Below are positions 25,016-33,882 of a stretch of DNA of 64,000 nucleotides, piece by piece; position 1 is the first letter of the stretch, and every line of letters starts with the position of its first letter. The translations under genes were made by a program, and so were the position numbers. The DNA is from Kitasatospora sp. NBC_01266 (GTDB lineage: Bacteria > Actinomycetota > Actinomycetes > Streptomycetales > Streptomycetaceae), in NCBI RefSeq assembly GCF_036242395.1, contig NZ_CP108458.1, forward strand, positions 2,728,001 through 2,792,000. The letters run 5' to 3'. The notes under the pieces are model-generated. The model worked only from the letters and a program-made list of their open reading frames with translations, did not search any database and was not told the origin of the DNA.

Positions 25016-25879
25016 ATGCTTCGGCCCGTGACTGATGATCAGGAGATCTCCCTGGACTGGATGTCCGCCTCCGAGGAGGACGGTCAGGAGCCCAGCGATC
25101 TGCGCCCCGAGGTGCCGCATCCGGCCCGGATGTACGACTACTACCTTGGCGGCAAGGACAACTTCCCCGCCGACCGGGCCGCCGCCGAGCAGGTCATGGC
25201 GATCAGTCCGCGGGTGCGGCTCAGCGCGCAGGCGAACCGGGCGTTCCTGCAGCGGGCGGTGCGGTATCTGGCCGAGCAGGGTGTGAAGCAGTTCCTGGAC
25301 ATCGGCACCGGCATTCCGACGGCCGGCAACACGCACGAGATCGCGCAGAAGGTGCACCCCGACGCGCGGGTGGCGTACCTGGACAACGACCCGATCGTGC
25401 TGGTGCACAGCCGCGCGCTGCTGGCCGGGGCGAGTCATGGGACCGCGACCGTGGTGCAGGCCGATCTGCGGGACCCGGCGGGGATCCTGGCCGATCCGGA
25501 GGTCCGGGGGCTGCTCGATCTGGGGCGCCCGGTGGCGCTGCTGCTCTTCGCGATCCTGCACTTCGTGGACGAGGAGTCCGACCCGTACGGCATCGTCCGC
25601 ACGCTGGTGGACGCGCTGCCCTCCGGCAGCTACCTGGCGCTCTCGCACGGCACCGCCGACTTCCTCTCCCCCGAGCAGGCGCAGCGCGGGCCGGCGGTCT
25701 ACTGTGCCGCCACCGAGCGGCTCACGCTGCGCAGCAAGGCGCAGGTGGCGCGGTTCTTCGAGGGCCTGGAGCTGGTCGGGCCCGGGATCGTCACCGTCCC
25801 GCTCTGGCAGCCCGAGCAGCCGGAGCGGGAGGGTGACGCGCTCACCGGGATCTGGGGCGGGGTCGGCCGCAAGCCGTAG
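25016..25879 (+). CDS. SAM-dependent methyltransferase, DUF574/Methyltransf_19 family
   Basis: A 287-residue protein with the family entry block VPHPARMYDYYLGGKDNFPA, the SAM-binding loop FLDIGTGIPTAGNTHEIA, and YLDNDPIVLVHSRALL. These methyltransferases are strongly expanded in streptomycetes and lack known substrates. ATG at 25016 is used; a GTG at 25028 directly after a TATATG box could instead be a leaderless start. It converges on the esterase gene. Confidence 0.9.
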   Translation: MLRPVTDDQEISLDWMSASEEDGQEPSDLRPEVPHPARMYDYYLGGKDNFPADRAAAEQVMAISPRVRLSAQANRAFLQRAVRYLAEQGVKQFLDIGTGIPTAGNTHEIAQKVHPDARVAYLDNDPIVLVHSRALLAGASHGTATVVQADLRDPAGILADPEVRGLLDLGRPVALLLFAILHFVDEESDPYGIVRTLVDALPSGSYLALSHGTADFLSPEQAQRGPAVYCAATERLTLRSKAQVARFFEGLELVGPGIVTVPLWQPEQPEREGDALTGIWGGVGRKP

Positions 25880-25896
25880 CCCCCGCGCGGGGCCGG

Positions 25897-27546
25897 TCAG
25901 CTCTGGGCGGACCACTCCCGCACGTCCCAGTCGGGGAACGGGTAGGCGTTCCACAGCGCCCGCTCGTTCTCCATCGGCGCGTCCTGGACGCTGGGGTGGG
26001 TGTCCCAGATCCGGGTGGCCCGGACGGACGGCGTGTAGGAGGGCCAGCCGGGGACGCCGTTGCGGGCGAAGGAGGTCCAGGACGTCATCATGTCGTCCGA
26101 CAGCGCGGTGAGTTGCGGCCGGTCGGCGGCGACCGTGGCGGCCCCGCGCGGGAAGGCGTCCAGGTCGAGGTTGCCGAAGACGAACGGCAGTTCCAGGGTG
26201 TGCATCGCGCCGAGGTTCTGGGCGGCGGGCAGGCCCGCGACGTACGGCACGTGCCAGTCGAACTGGTAGACGTAGGTGGGCCGCCAGCGGGACTGCGCCT
26301 CGGCCATCCGCAGGGTGGGCACCCGCTCGGTCTGGTCGGTGATCATCGCGTTGACCACCCGTCCGGCCGGCAGCCCCGGGCGGTCGGCGGCGTAGGCGTC
26401 GTACATCTGCTGCTTGCGGTCGGCCAGCACGGCCGGGAAGCTCTGGTAGGCGCTGAGCGGGAGGTCCAGCACGGCCGGTTCGAAGAGCGCCCAGTAGTCG
26501 GTCTCGTTCTCGGTGGTGCCGGTCATCAGCTGCACGTCGCGGGCGCTGCCGGCCGCGATCCGGTCGACCACCGGGCCCGGGACGAGCCTGCCGTCGATGG
26601 ACGGCCCGAAGAAGAGCGCGTCGGCCAGGCCCGGCACGCCCTGCTGGGCCGTCGCCTGGAGTTGCAGCAGTTGCGCGGTGCTCATCGCGTCCAGCTGCGC
26701 CACGCTGGTGATCTTCCCGGCGGCGAGCACGTGCGCGGCGGCGCTGCGCGCGTAGTCCTGGCTGTGCACCAGGTAGCCGGGGCCGCTCTCCACGATGGCG
26801 CGCTGGAACAGCCGTTCCGGGTGGTTGCCGGCCAGCATCGCATCGATCGAGATCGCGCCCGCCGACTGGCCGAAGACGGTGACGTTGCCCGGGTCGCCGC
26901 CGAACGCCCCGACGTGCTGACGCACCCAGGTCAGCGCCGCGATCTGGTCGCGCAGCCCGTTGTTGCCCGAGCCGGCGTAGCGCGGGTCCAGGCCGCCGAG
27001 TTCGGTCCAGCCGAGCAGGCCGAGCCGGTAGTCGACGCTGACCACGATCGCGTCGCCGTGGTCGGCGAGTTGGGCGCCGTTGAAGACCGGGTCGCCGGCG
27101 GCGCCCAACTCGTCGGCGCCGCCGTGGATGAAGACCATCACGGGCTTGGGCTGCCGGGCTGAAGCGCCGCCGCGCGGCTGCCAGACGTCGGTGTACAGGC
27201 AGTCCTCGGTGCCGACGCCGGGGCCCACCGTCAGGTCCTGGGGGCAGCCCGGCTTGGCGGCGGTGGCCTGGAGCGTGCCGTGCCAGGGCGTGACCGGCGC
27301 GGGCGGCAGGAAGCGGCGGGCGCCGGTGGGGGGCGCCGCGTACGGGACGCCGAGGTAGGAGCAGGTGGCGCCTTGGGCCAGGCCCTGGACGCGGCCGAGC
27401 GAGATGCTGGTACGGCAGTGGGTGTAATCGGTGTGGCTGGTGGCTGCGGCGGCCGGACTCGCCGCGCCGAGCAGGCCGCCCACGAGCAGGGTGAGGGCGG
27501 CGGCGCCCACTTGGAACGTACTTCCGATGATCTTCCTGCGGAACAC
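25897..27546 (-). CDS. Secreted type-B carboxylesterase/lipase
   Basis: A 549-residue alpha/beta hydrolase. A signal peptide (about 1-35, ending ASPAAAA) precedes the type-B core: YLGVPYAAPPTGARRF, EDCLYTDVWQPRG, VMVFIHGGADELG for the oxyanion hole, and the nucleophile Ser228 in VTVFGQSAGAIS (usually GESAG). A Glu in the ENETDYWALF region and a His in AMHTLELPFVFGN complete the triad. It hydrolyses esters outside the cell; substrate unknown. Single gene, convergent with the methyltransferase. Confidence 0.92.
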   Translation of the reverse strand: MFRRKIIGSTFQVGAAALTLLVGGLLGAASPAAAATSHTDYTHCRTSISLGRVQGLAQGATCSYLGVPYAAPPTGARRFLPPAPVTPWHGTLQATAAKPGCPQDLTVGPGVGTEDCLYTDVWQPRGGASARQPKPVMVFIHGGADELGAAGDPVFNGAQLADHGDAIVVSVDYRLGLLGWTELGGLDPRYAGSGNNGLRDQIAALTWVRQHVGAFGGDPGNVTVFGQSAGAISIDAMLAGNHPERLFQRAIVESGPGYLVHSQDYARSAAAHVLAAGKITSVAQLDAMSTAQLLQLQATAQQGVPGLADALFFGPSIDGRLVPGPVVDRIAAGSARDVQLMTGTTENETDYWALFEPAVLDLPLSAYQSFPAVLADRKQQMYDAYAADRPGLPAGRVVNAMITDQTERVPTLRMAEAQSRWRPTYVYQFDWHVPYVAGLPAAQNLGAMHTLELPFVFGNLDLDAFPRGAATVAADRPQLTALSDDMMTSWTSFARNGVPGWPSYTPSVRATRIWDTHPSVQDAPMENERALWNAYPFPDWDVREWSAQS

Positions 27547-27663
27547 GAAGCTCCCCTTGCTGGCTGTCAGGTTTCTCCCAGCATCGGGGGACTCCGGGCG
27601 CGGGGCATCGGCGCGCGGGTGGAGGTGTGGATATCCACCCTCAGGTGGAGAGTTGACTGATGG

Positions 27664-28230
27664 TCAGCTCATCCCGAGCCGCCTTGCCAGAGCGGGCTCC
27701 AAGGGGTACGGGCGCTCGGGCGGCAGCAGTCGGGTGGCCCGGTCGGTGCGGCCGGCCCGGACCAGCTCGGCGATCCGGCGCACCTGCGGGGTGAGGTCGG
27801 TGATGGCGAGCGTCCAGTCGTCCACCAGCGCGTCGATGACGGAGCGTCCGATGCCGACCTGGATGCTGTAGTGGTTCAACGCGGCACCGCCGAGCGAGCG
27901 TTCCGGGTCCCACTGGACGTGCACGGTGGCGGTGGCGAGCGCGGCCGGGTCGGCGGTGGTCAGCACGGCCTGGGCAAGCGCCCGCTCCCAACCCTCGCGG
28001 GTGATCCGGACGGCCAGGATGCGCTCCTGGCCCGGCTTTCGGGCCCAGTTGCTGCGGTGCATCAGCCAGCGGAAGCTCGGTTTGATCCAGGTCATCCGGC
28101 CGCGCGAGAAGGGCGCGACGAAGCGGCCGGTGGCCACCGCCGGGGTGGCGACGGCCGGGGCGTAGGCCTGGTAGAGGGTGATGCTGGTCGCGTCGTAGTC
28201 GGCGCGGATCTGGCGCAAGGCGGTGGGCAT
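27664..28230 (-). CDS. DUF4291 protein
   Basis: A 188-residue soluble protein beginning QIRADYDATSITLYQAYAP and containing GRMTWIKPSFRWLMHRSNW, both hallmarks of DUF4291. The family is widespread in actinobacteria and fungi but has no assigned function. A DUF4241 gene lies just upstream on the same strand; the two are only 67 bases apart and may be co-transcribed. Confidence 0.88.
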   Translation of the reverse strand: MPTALRQIRADYDATSITLYQAYAPAVATPAVATGRFVAPFSRGRMTWIKPSFRWLMHRSNWARKPGQERILAVRITREGWERALAQAVLTTADPAALATATVHVQWDPERSLGGAALNHYSIQVGIGRSVIDALVDDWTLAITDLTPQVRRIAELVRAGRTDRATRLLPPERPYPLEPALARRLGMS

Positions 28231-28297
28231 GGCGGGGAGTCTGCCGGGCGGGCGGGGGATGCGGAAGCGGTTTTCGATCGGACCGCCCGGCGGCTGG

Positions 28298-28981
28298 CTA
28301 CTCCTCGTCCACCGGGCCGCGACCCGGCTGCGGGACCACGAAGAACTCGGTCAGATAGCCGGTGACCCGGCCGTCCGCGTCCCGGCCGAGCCAGGTCGGG
28401 TAGCAGCCGTCGCCCCAACCCGAGGCGAAGGCGACGACGTTGTGGCCGCTGGCCGGATCGGTGAGCGCGACCGGCCCGACCGGCTCGGGCACCTCGTTGC
28501 CGAACAGCGCGTCGTTCAACAGCTCGTACTCCTCGCCGAGGAAGTCGCCGAGCGCGGTCGAGGCGGCGGCGTCGACGAAGCAGCCCGTCCCGGCGTCGAC
28601 GCCGTAGCCGTAGAACTCCGCCTCCTCGAGGGCGTCGAGCCGCTGGCCGTCGCCCAGCGCCAGCTCCCAGGCAACCGTCGGTTCGGCGCTGACCCGCAGC
28701 CAGGCGGCGGCGACCCGGCTGTCCACGGCGGCGGGGAAGTCGGCCCTGGTGATCCGGACCACCGAGGTGACCACCGGGTAGCTGCCCGGCGCCACCGCGA
28801 CCGTGAACGGGTCCGCGTCGTCGCCCAGCCCGATGAACGGGTCGCAGGCCGCCACCTGGCCGGTGGACAGCCGCAGTTCGGCCTGCGGCAGTCCGGTGAC
28901 GGTGGCCGTCATGCCCCGGCCGCAGTCGTACCGGGTGCCGAGCGTGAAGAGTCGGGCGGCATCAGGGGCGGGCAGCGGCAT
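28298..28981 (-). CDS. DUF4241 protein
   Basis: A 227-residue protein with the DUF4241 features: LPQAELRLSTGQVAACDPF at about 30-48, then FYGYGVDAGTGCFVDA and VAFASGWGDGCYPTWLGRDADGRVTGYLTEF at the end. ATG 28981 follows GAGG; an upstream in-frame start at 29038 is unsupported. In some systems DUF4241 proteins resemble immunity or cargo domains, but here there is no toxin gene beside it. Function unknown. Confidence 0.87.
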   Translation of the reverse strand: MPLPAPDAARLFTLGTRYDCGRGMTATVTGLPQAELRLSTGQVAACDPFIGLGDDADPFTVAVAPGSYPVVTSVVRITRADFPAAVDSRVAAAWLRVSAEPTVAWELALGDGQRLDALEEAEFYGYGVDAGTGCFVDAAASTALGDFLGEEYELLNDALFGNEVPEPVGPVALTDPASGHNVVAFASGWGDGCYPTWLGRDADGRVTGYLTEFFVVPQPGRGPVDEE

Positions 28982-29064
28982 CGGAGGACCTCGCGATCGA
29001 ACGGCGGGCGGCAACACTCGAACGCTAGCCGTCGCCACTGACAGGCGGCGCCGGGAAACAGCGG

Positions 29065-29098
29065 GGCCGGGCCCGGAGTGGCTGCTCCGGGCCCGGCC
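29065..29098 (-). terminator. Terminator after the secreted Ig-domain gene
   Basis: A perfect 14-base-pair stem (29065-29078 with 29085-29098) and six-base loop, 18 bases past the stop of the minus-strand gene. Confidence 0.75.
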
Positions 29099-29115
29099 GC
29101 TGGGGTGCTACCCGG

Positions 29116-31119
29116 TCAGCTCTCGCGGGCCGAGGTGTCGTCGATCAGGAACGCGGTGGTCGGGCTGGTGCCGGTCTCGTGCGAGACGAGCTGCAGGCCG
29201 ATGGTGGTGCCCCAGCCGACCTGGTTGAGGAACGGGCTCAGGTCGACCGACTCGTACTGGTAGCCGTTGGTGGCGTTCTGGCTGGTCCAGGTCTTCGCCG
29301 TGCCGAGCGACTGGCCGGTGTACTGGTCGATCACGTTGAGCGAGAGGGTGTCGGGCGAGCTGCTGGAGGTGTTGGTGGTGTCCACGTTCAGCCAGAAGGA
29401 GAAGTTGGCCGCCGTGTAACCGGGGTAGGTGTCAAGGTAGTTGGTGATCGAGTCGTCCGTGCTGGTGTCCTGGCCGAGCCAGGCGTACCACTGGCCCGAG
29501 TGGGCGGCGTGCAGGCTCGACGGGGTGATGACGTTGTAGCCGGACGGGCTCCACGCGTCGGTCATCACCGTGTGGTCGACGTCGGCCGAGCCGTTCTCGA
29601 AGCCGGCGTCGGTGAGCTGCTCGATGCCGCCGCAGCCGGGCGTGCCCGAGGCGGAGACGTTCTCCCAGAAGCCGGTGCTGGCCGATTTACCGTTGGTGTC
29701 GGTCGCGTTGACGGTGACCCGCTGGTAGCCGTTGGTGGCGGCCGCGGTGCCGGAGATGACACCGGTGGCGGAGTTGATGCTCAGGCCGCGCGGCAGGCCG
29801 TTCGCGCTGTAGCTGACCGTCGAGCCGGTGTTGTCGACCGCGACGGCCGGTATGTTCACCGGGCCGGGGGCGTCGGTGCGGTCGCACATGGTGCTCACCA
29901 CGACCGGCGGGTTGGTGTAGACCGGGTCCGAGGCCATGCAGAGGTGGTCGGTGTTGGACCACAGGGTCTGCAGCGGGAAGGAGCCGGTGGCGAGGTTCTC
30001 GAAGAAGAGGCCGCCGTTGGAGCCGTACGGGATCCAGGCGCACTTGTCGGCAATCTCCTGGCCGGTGGAGTCGGTCCAACCACCCGGGGTGTTGGGGTCG
30101 GTGACCGTCTCGGCGTACTCGTGGCCGCCGATGATCCCGTAGCCGTCCAGCTTGCCGCGCGCGGTGTTCTCACCGAACCAGTTGGCGCCGCAGCCCGCGA
30201 CGTCCGGCAGGTAGGGCATGTTGGTGTAGGCGAGCTGGCCGTCGGTGGAGCGCTGGAAGTCGTGCCAGGCGCAGTAGCCCAGCTCGTGCCACTTGTCCGG
30301 GTCGGTGCCCTGCGGCGAGTCGATGATGTACTGCACGTTGCGGTTCTGCGTCTCGGTGGTGTTACCGAAGTGCTGGGCCGCGGCGACCGCTTCGGCGCCC
30401 AGCTGCGGCTCGGTGGCCGCCTGCGGGGCGGCGGCGCTGTTGTCCACCCAGACGCCGGCCAGCACGCTGCCCTGCTGCGGGAACGGGATGTGCGCGGCGC
30501 CCGCCGGGCACTGCATGCTGCCCGAGGCGATGCCCTCGCAGTACTGGGTCAGCACCCCGCTCCAGCCGTCGCCCGCGCTGCCCAGACCCTTGAAGAAGTC
30601 CTGCTGGTACGGCACGGCGCCGTCCGCGTCGCCGGACATCACCGTGTCACCGGTGGAGTTGGTGGACGGGGTGCCCCACTGGGATCCCCAGACCACCAGG
30701 TAGACCTTGGGCGGGCCGATCACCACGCCGGCGGAGTCCTGGCCGCCCTTGTAGGTGACCGGCAGGTCGTACTCGTTGGCGACGGAGCCGTCGCCGTCGT
30801 TCCCGTTGCCCGGGTCCGCGCCGTCGGCCAGCTGGGGGGTCAGCTTGCCGCCGCTCTTGCTCGCGGTCTGCGCGGCCGTCGCCGGGCTGGCGCTGCCGAC
30901 CCGCCCGGGCTTCGCCAGGTGCGGACCGGAGGCGGCCGTGGCGCCGGTGCTCTTCGGGGTACCGGGCTTGACCGCCACGCTGGCGACGGTCTTGACCGGG
31001 GCCGGGGAGGCGGCCGCGGAGAGCGGGCCGGCCAGCCCGGCGCCGAGCAGCGCGGCGGAGAGCGCGACCAGGGCGGTCCGGCGACTGCGTTCGAACAGGC
31101 CGAATTTGTGTCTGAACAC
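29116..31119 (-). CDS. Large secreted protein with metalloprotease-like motif and putative Ig domain
   Basis: A 667-residue exported protein. A signal peptide (about 1-36) and a Pro/Ala-rich region precede a domain of about 300 residues with KVYLVVWGSQWG near its start and GIIGGHEYAETVTDPNTPGGW in the middle. The H-E-Y-A-E-T-V-T-D-P string resembles the conserved site of plant EXORDIUM/PHI-1 proteins and some zinc peptidases. A putative Ig (He_PIG) domain follows (ANGLPRGLSINSATGVISGT), then a C-terminal carbohydrate-binding-like beta domain with DAGFENGSADVDHT. Even number of Cys suggests disulfides. Function inferred as a secreted hydrolase or binding protein. Confidence 0.78.
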   Translation of the reverse strand: MFRHKFGLFERSRRTALVALSAALLGAGLAGPLSAAASPAPVKTVASVAVKPGTPKSTGATAASGPHLAKPGRVGSASPATAAQTASKSGGKLTPQLADGADPGNGNDGDGSVANEYDLPVTYKGGQDSAGVVIGPPKVYLVVWGSQWGTPSTNSTGDTVMSGDADGAVPYQQDFFKGLGSAGDGWSGVLTQYCEGIASGSMQCPAGAAHIPFPQQGSVLAGVWVDNSAAAPQAATEPQLGAEAVAAAQHFGNTTETQNRNVQYIIDSPQGTDPDKWHELGYCAWHDFQRSTDGQLAYTNMPYLPDVAGCGANWFGENTARGKLDGYGIIGGHEYAETVTDPNTPGGWTDSTGQEIADKCAWIPYGSNGGLFFENLATGSFPLQTLWSNTDHLCMASDPVYTNPPVVVSTMCDRTDAPGPVNIPAVAVDNTGSTVSYSANGLPRGLSINSATGVISGTAAATNGYQRVTVNATDTNGKSASTGFWENVSASGTPGCGGIEQLTDAGFENGSADVDHTVMTDAWSPSGYNVITPSSLHAAHSGQWYAWLGQDTSTDDSITNYLDTYPGYTAANFSFWLNVDTTNTSSSSPDTLSLNVIDQYTGQSLGTAKTWTSQNATNGYQYESVDLSPFLNQVGWGTTIGLQLVSHETGTSPTTAFLIDDTSARES

Positions 31120-31392
31120 GGATCAGCATCCGTTTCTGGTGACGTGGGGGGCACCCGGCTCGCGGGGCCGCGAACAGGGGTGGAGCCGCAGAGGCACCGG
31201 CGTGGACCAGTGGGGCACGGTTCTCAGGCGCGGGGGGACGAAACCGTGGAACAGGTCAGCACCGGCAGTGGGATTGCAATGTGCAATACGATATTTCACT
31301 GTTCTGGACCGCACAAGAGTCAACGCAACTACTCGTCAGCCGAGAGCTGGATGTGCGTTTCTGTGGGGATATCAGCCGGTTCTGAACGCCCG

Positions 31393-32856
31393 TCAGCGGG
31401 CGGCCGGGTCCCTCAGCAGCGTGATGCCGTCGCGGGCGTCGACCACCGTGTAGCCGGCGTGCTCCGCATCCGTGACCACCCGCGCGAGGCCGGCCGGGCA
31501 GTTGGTGGTGTCGGCCGTGGTGTCCCGGGTGTCGACCAGCAGGTAGGCCACCGGGCCCGGCGGCCGGCGGTAGGGGCAGGCCATGCTCACCGTCGCGCGG
31601 TCCGTCAGCTGCGCGGCGAGGTGGTTGGTGGCCGCCACCGTCACGCCGTCGGGGAGCTCGGCCGCCACCGTCAGCGCGGCGCGCTCGTGCGCGGTGGTCC
31701 GCCAGGTGGTCGGCTCGACCACCTCCGCCAGCGGGAAGGCGGGCAGCGTGGCCGCCGTCACCGCCAGGCCGGCCGCCAGCACCACCCGCAGCCGCCGACC
31801 CGAGTAGCGCACCCGTTCCCGGTCCAGGGTGTGCACCATCGCGCCGAACAGGATCGGCACCAGGACACCGTTGTAGTGGTAGGCGGTGCCCCAGTAGGCG
31901 GTGTTGTGCGAGACGAAGCGCCAGCCGAGGGTGGGCAGCGCGAGCAGCGCGAGCGGCGAGCGCAGGGCCAGGAAGGCGGTGGGCGCGAGCAGCAGCAGCA
32001 CGGTGTCCAGCCGGGTCGGCGGCCACCAGTGGCCGCCGGGCACCGCGGCCGGGGCGGCGCTGGGTTCGAGCTGCTGGAGGTAGTCGAAGACGCCGGTGGG
32101 GCTGGCCGCCGGGATCAGCACGAACATCTCGACCAGCGTGCCGAGCACCCCGATCACGGCCAGCGTGACGCCCAGCCGGCGCGGGCCGCGCCAGGCGATG
32201 TAGAGGCCGAGCGTCGCGACGGTCAGCCCGAGGTCCTCCTTCACCAGCAGCAGCGGCAGCGCCCAGCAGGCGGCGGCCCGCCAGCGCTCGCGACCCGCCG
32301 CCTCGACGGCGAAGGCCACCAGCGGGACGGCGAAGCAGACCTCGTGGAAGTCGAACGCGTCCACCCGCACGATGCCCCAGGCGCAGCCCGTCCCCACCCC
32401 GGCGGCCAGGCCCACCCACAGGCCCCGGGTCCGCTGGCCCCAGCGGGTGATCGGGACGACGGCCAGGGCGAGCAGCGCGGCCTGGGCCAGCAGCAGGGTC
32501 AGCGGGGTCGGGAAGAGGCGGTAGAGCGGGGCGAGGAGCGCGATGATCGGGTGGAAGTGGTCGCCCAGCACGTTGTAGCCGGGGCCCTTGAGGTCGGCGA
32601 CCGGTGCGTGGAAGTGGGCGTAGTTGCGGATCGCCTGCTCGAAGATGCCCAGGTCGTAGCCGCCGGACAGGCCCCGCTGGTGGCGCCGGACGGCGACGAT
32701 CGCGTAGAGCGTGAAGAAGAGCGCGGCCAGGGCGTAGGGCAGCGTGCGCGGGCCGGGACGGGCCCCGGGCGCGGGTGGGGCCGACGGAGCGGCGGTCGGC
32801 CGCTCGGGCCGGACGGCGTCGACGGTCCGGGCAGCCAGCGTCCGCGCACCCAGCAC
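31393..32856 (-). CDS. DUF2079 polytopic membrane protein
   Basis: A membrane protein of about 487 residues with ten or more hydrophobic segments. The DUF2079 signature GYDLGIFEQAIRNYAHF follows the first helix, and DHFHPIIALLAPLYRLFP comes next, as in GT-C-like membrane glycosyltransferases. The frame extends to a TTG at 32925 with no ribosome binding site, while GTG 32856 has GGGAG about nine bases upstream; I use the latter. The family may transfer sugars from polyprenyl-phosphate donors; unproven here. Confidence 0.82.
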   Translation of the reverse strand: MLGARTLAARTVDAVRPERPTAAPSAPPAPGARPGPRTLPYALAALFFTLYAIVAVRRHQRGLSGGYDLGIFEQAIRNYAHFHAPVADLKGPGYNVLGDHFHPIIALLAPLYRLFPTPLTLLLAQAALLALAVVPITRWGQRTRGLWVGLAAGVGTGCAWGIVRVDAFDFHEVCFAVPLVAFAVEAAGRERWRAAACWALPLLLVKEDLGLTVATLGLYIAWRGPRRLGVTLAVIGVLGTLVEMFVLIPAASPTGVFDYLQQLEPSAAPAAVPGGHWWPPTRLDTVLLLLAPTAFLALRSPLALLALPTLGWRFVSHNTAYWGTAYHYNGVLVPILFGAMVHTLDRERVRYSGRRLRVVLAAGLAVTAATLPAFPLAEVVEPTTWRTTAHERAALTVAAELPDGVTVAATNHLAAQLTDRATVSMACPYRRPPGPVAYLLVDTRDTTADTTNCPAGLARVVTDAEHAGYTVVDARDGITLLRDPAAR

Positions 32857-33003
32857 AGGAACGGTCTCCCTCAGGTCTGCCCGGTTCGGGTTCTGCGATG
32901 CCGACGGCTCAGCCGGGCAGGACAAGAGTCATCGACGCTACCATCCGGGCGCACCGCGCCGCCCGCCGGCCTCGGTCGGGGCGGTTGCGCGGGGCGGCCC
33001 CGG

Positions 33004-33882
33004 TCACGGCGGTGGCAGCGCGGCAAGGGCCGCCTCGACAGCCGCCCGGGAGCGGGCGTCCAGGACGGCGGTGGTCCCGCGCAGGCGGTGCGCGGTCTCG
33101 GTGACGGCCAGCGCGAGCAGCCCGGGGAGCAGGTCCACGCTGCGCCGGGCCAGCCAGGCGGTGCCCCGGGTGGCCAGCCACCAGAGGTCGGCGAGGCGGC
33201 CGGGCGGCGGGGGCGCCGAGACGGCGGCGGGCGGCGGGCCGAGCGGCTGCCCGGCGTCGGCCAGCAGCCGGTGGAACCGGCGGGCGATCAGCAGGTGGCC
33301 GGCGGGACTGGGGTGCAGCCGGTCGGCGCTGAGCAGCGCGCGGTCGGCCGTCCAGGGCAGCGCGGCCAGGTGCAGGTGGACCGCGTCGTGGCGCCGCGAG
33401 AGCTCGTGGACGACGGCGTTGACGGCGTCCACCCGGCGGGCCAGCGGACGGGCCAGCGGGCCCGGCAGGCCGAGCAGCAGCCCCGGGTCGGGCAGGCAGG
33501 CGGTGAGCAGCACGGCGCCCTGGGCCGCCAGCGCGCCCAGCGTGGCGTCCAGCGCGGCGGCGCTGTGGGCGATGTCGAAGCTCGCCCGCAGGGTGTCGTT
33601 GCCGCCGATCACGACGGCCGCCAGGTGCGGCCGGACCCTTAGCGCGTCGGTGAGTTGACTGGTCGTCAGATCGGCGGACCGGGCTCCGCTGACCGCCAGG
33701 TTGCGGTGCGTGACGCGGGCCGGATCGGCGGCCAGCGCGGGGGCGAGCAGCGCGCTCCAGCCGCGCCAGCCGCCCTGGGTCGGGCTGCCGACCCCCTCGG
33801 TGAGCGAGTCGCCGAGGGCCACGAAGCGGACCGTGTCGAGGTGGGCGGTGGGAGCGGCGGCGGGTCGGGTGGGGGCGGTCAT
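33004..33882 (-). CDS. SGNH/GDSL-type hydrolase
   Basis: A 292-residue protein with block I FVALGDSLTEGVGSP (nucleophile Ser), block III VVIGGNDTLR, and block V DRLHPSPAGH with catalytic Asp and His. No signal peptide is seen, and the C-terminal 80 residues form an extra helical region. The start overlaps the stop of a GT4 gene (ATGA), making it the third gene of a GT4-GT4-SGNH operon. It could deacylate or acylate the glycan or glycolipid made by the two transferases. Confidence 0.9.
   Translation of the reverse strand: MTAPTRPAAAPTAHLDTVRFVALGDSLTEGVGSPTQGGWRGWSALLAPALAADPARVTHRNLAVSGARSADLTTSQLTDALRVRPHLAAVVIGGNDTLRASFDIAHSAAALDATLGALAAQGAVLLTACLPDPGLLLGLPGPLARPLARRVDAVNAVVHELSRRHDAVHLHLAALPWTADRALLSADRLHPSPAGHLLIARRFHRLLADAGQPLGPPPAAVSAPPPPGRLADLWWLATRGTAWLARRSVDLLPGLLALAVTETAHRLRGTTAVLDARSRAAVEAALAALPPP

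Noticed and set aside
29179..33642. A plus-strand open frame of 1487 codons
   Set aside because: It runs antisense to four good genes and has the repetitive Gly/Arg/Val composition of a high-GC shadow frame.
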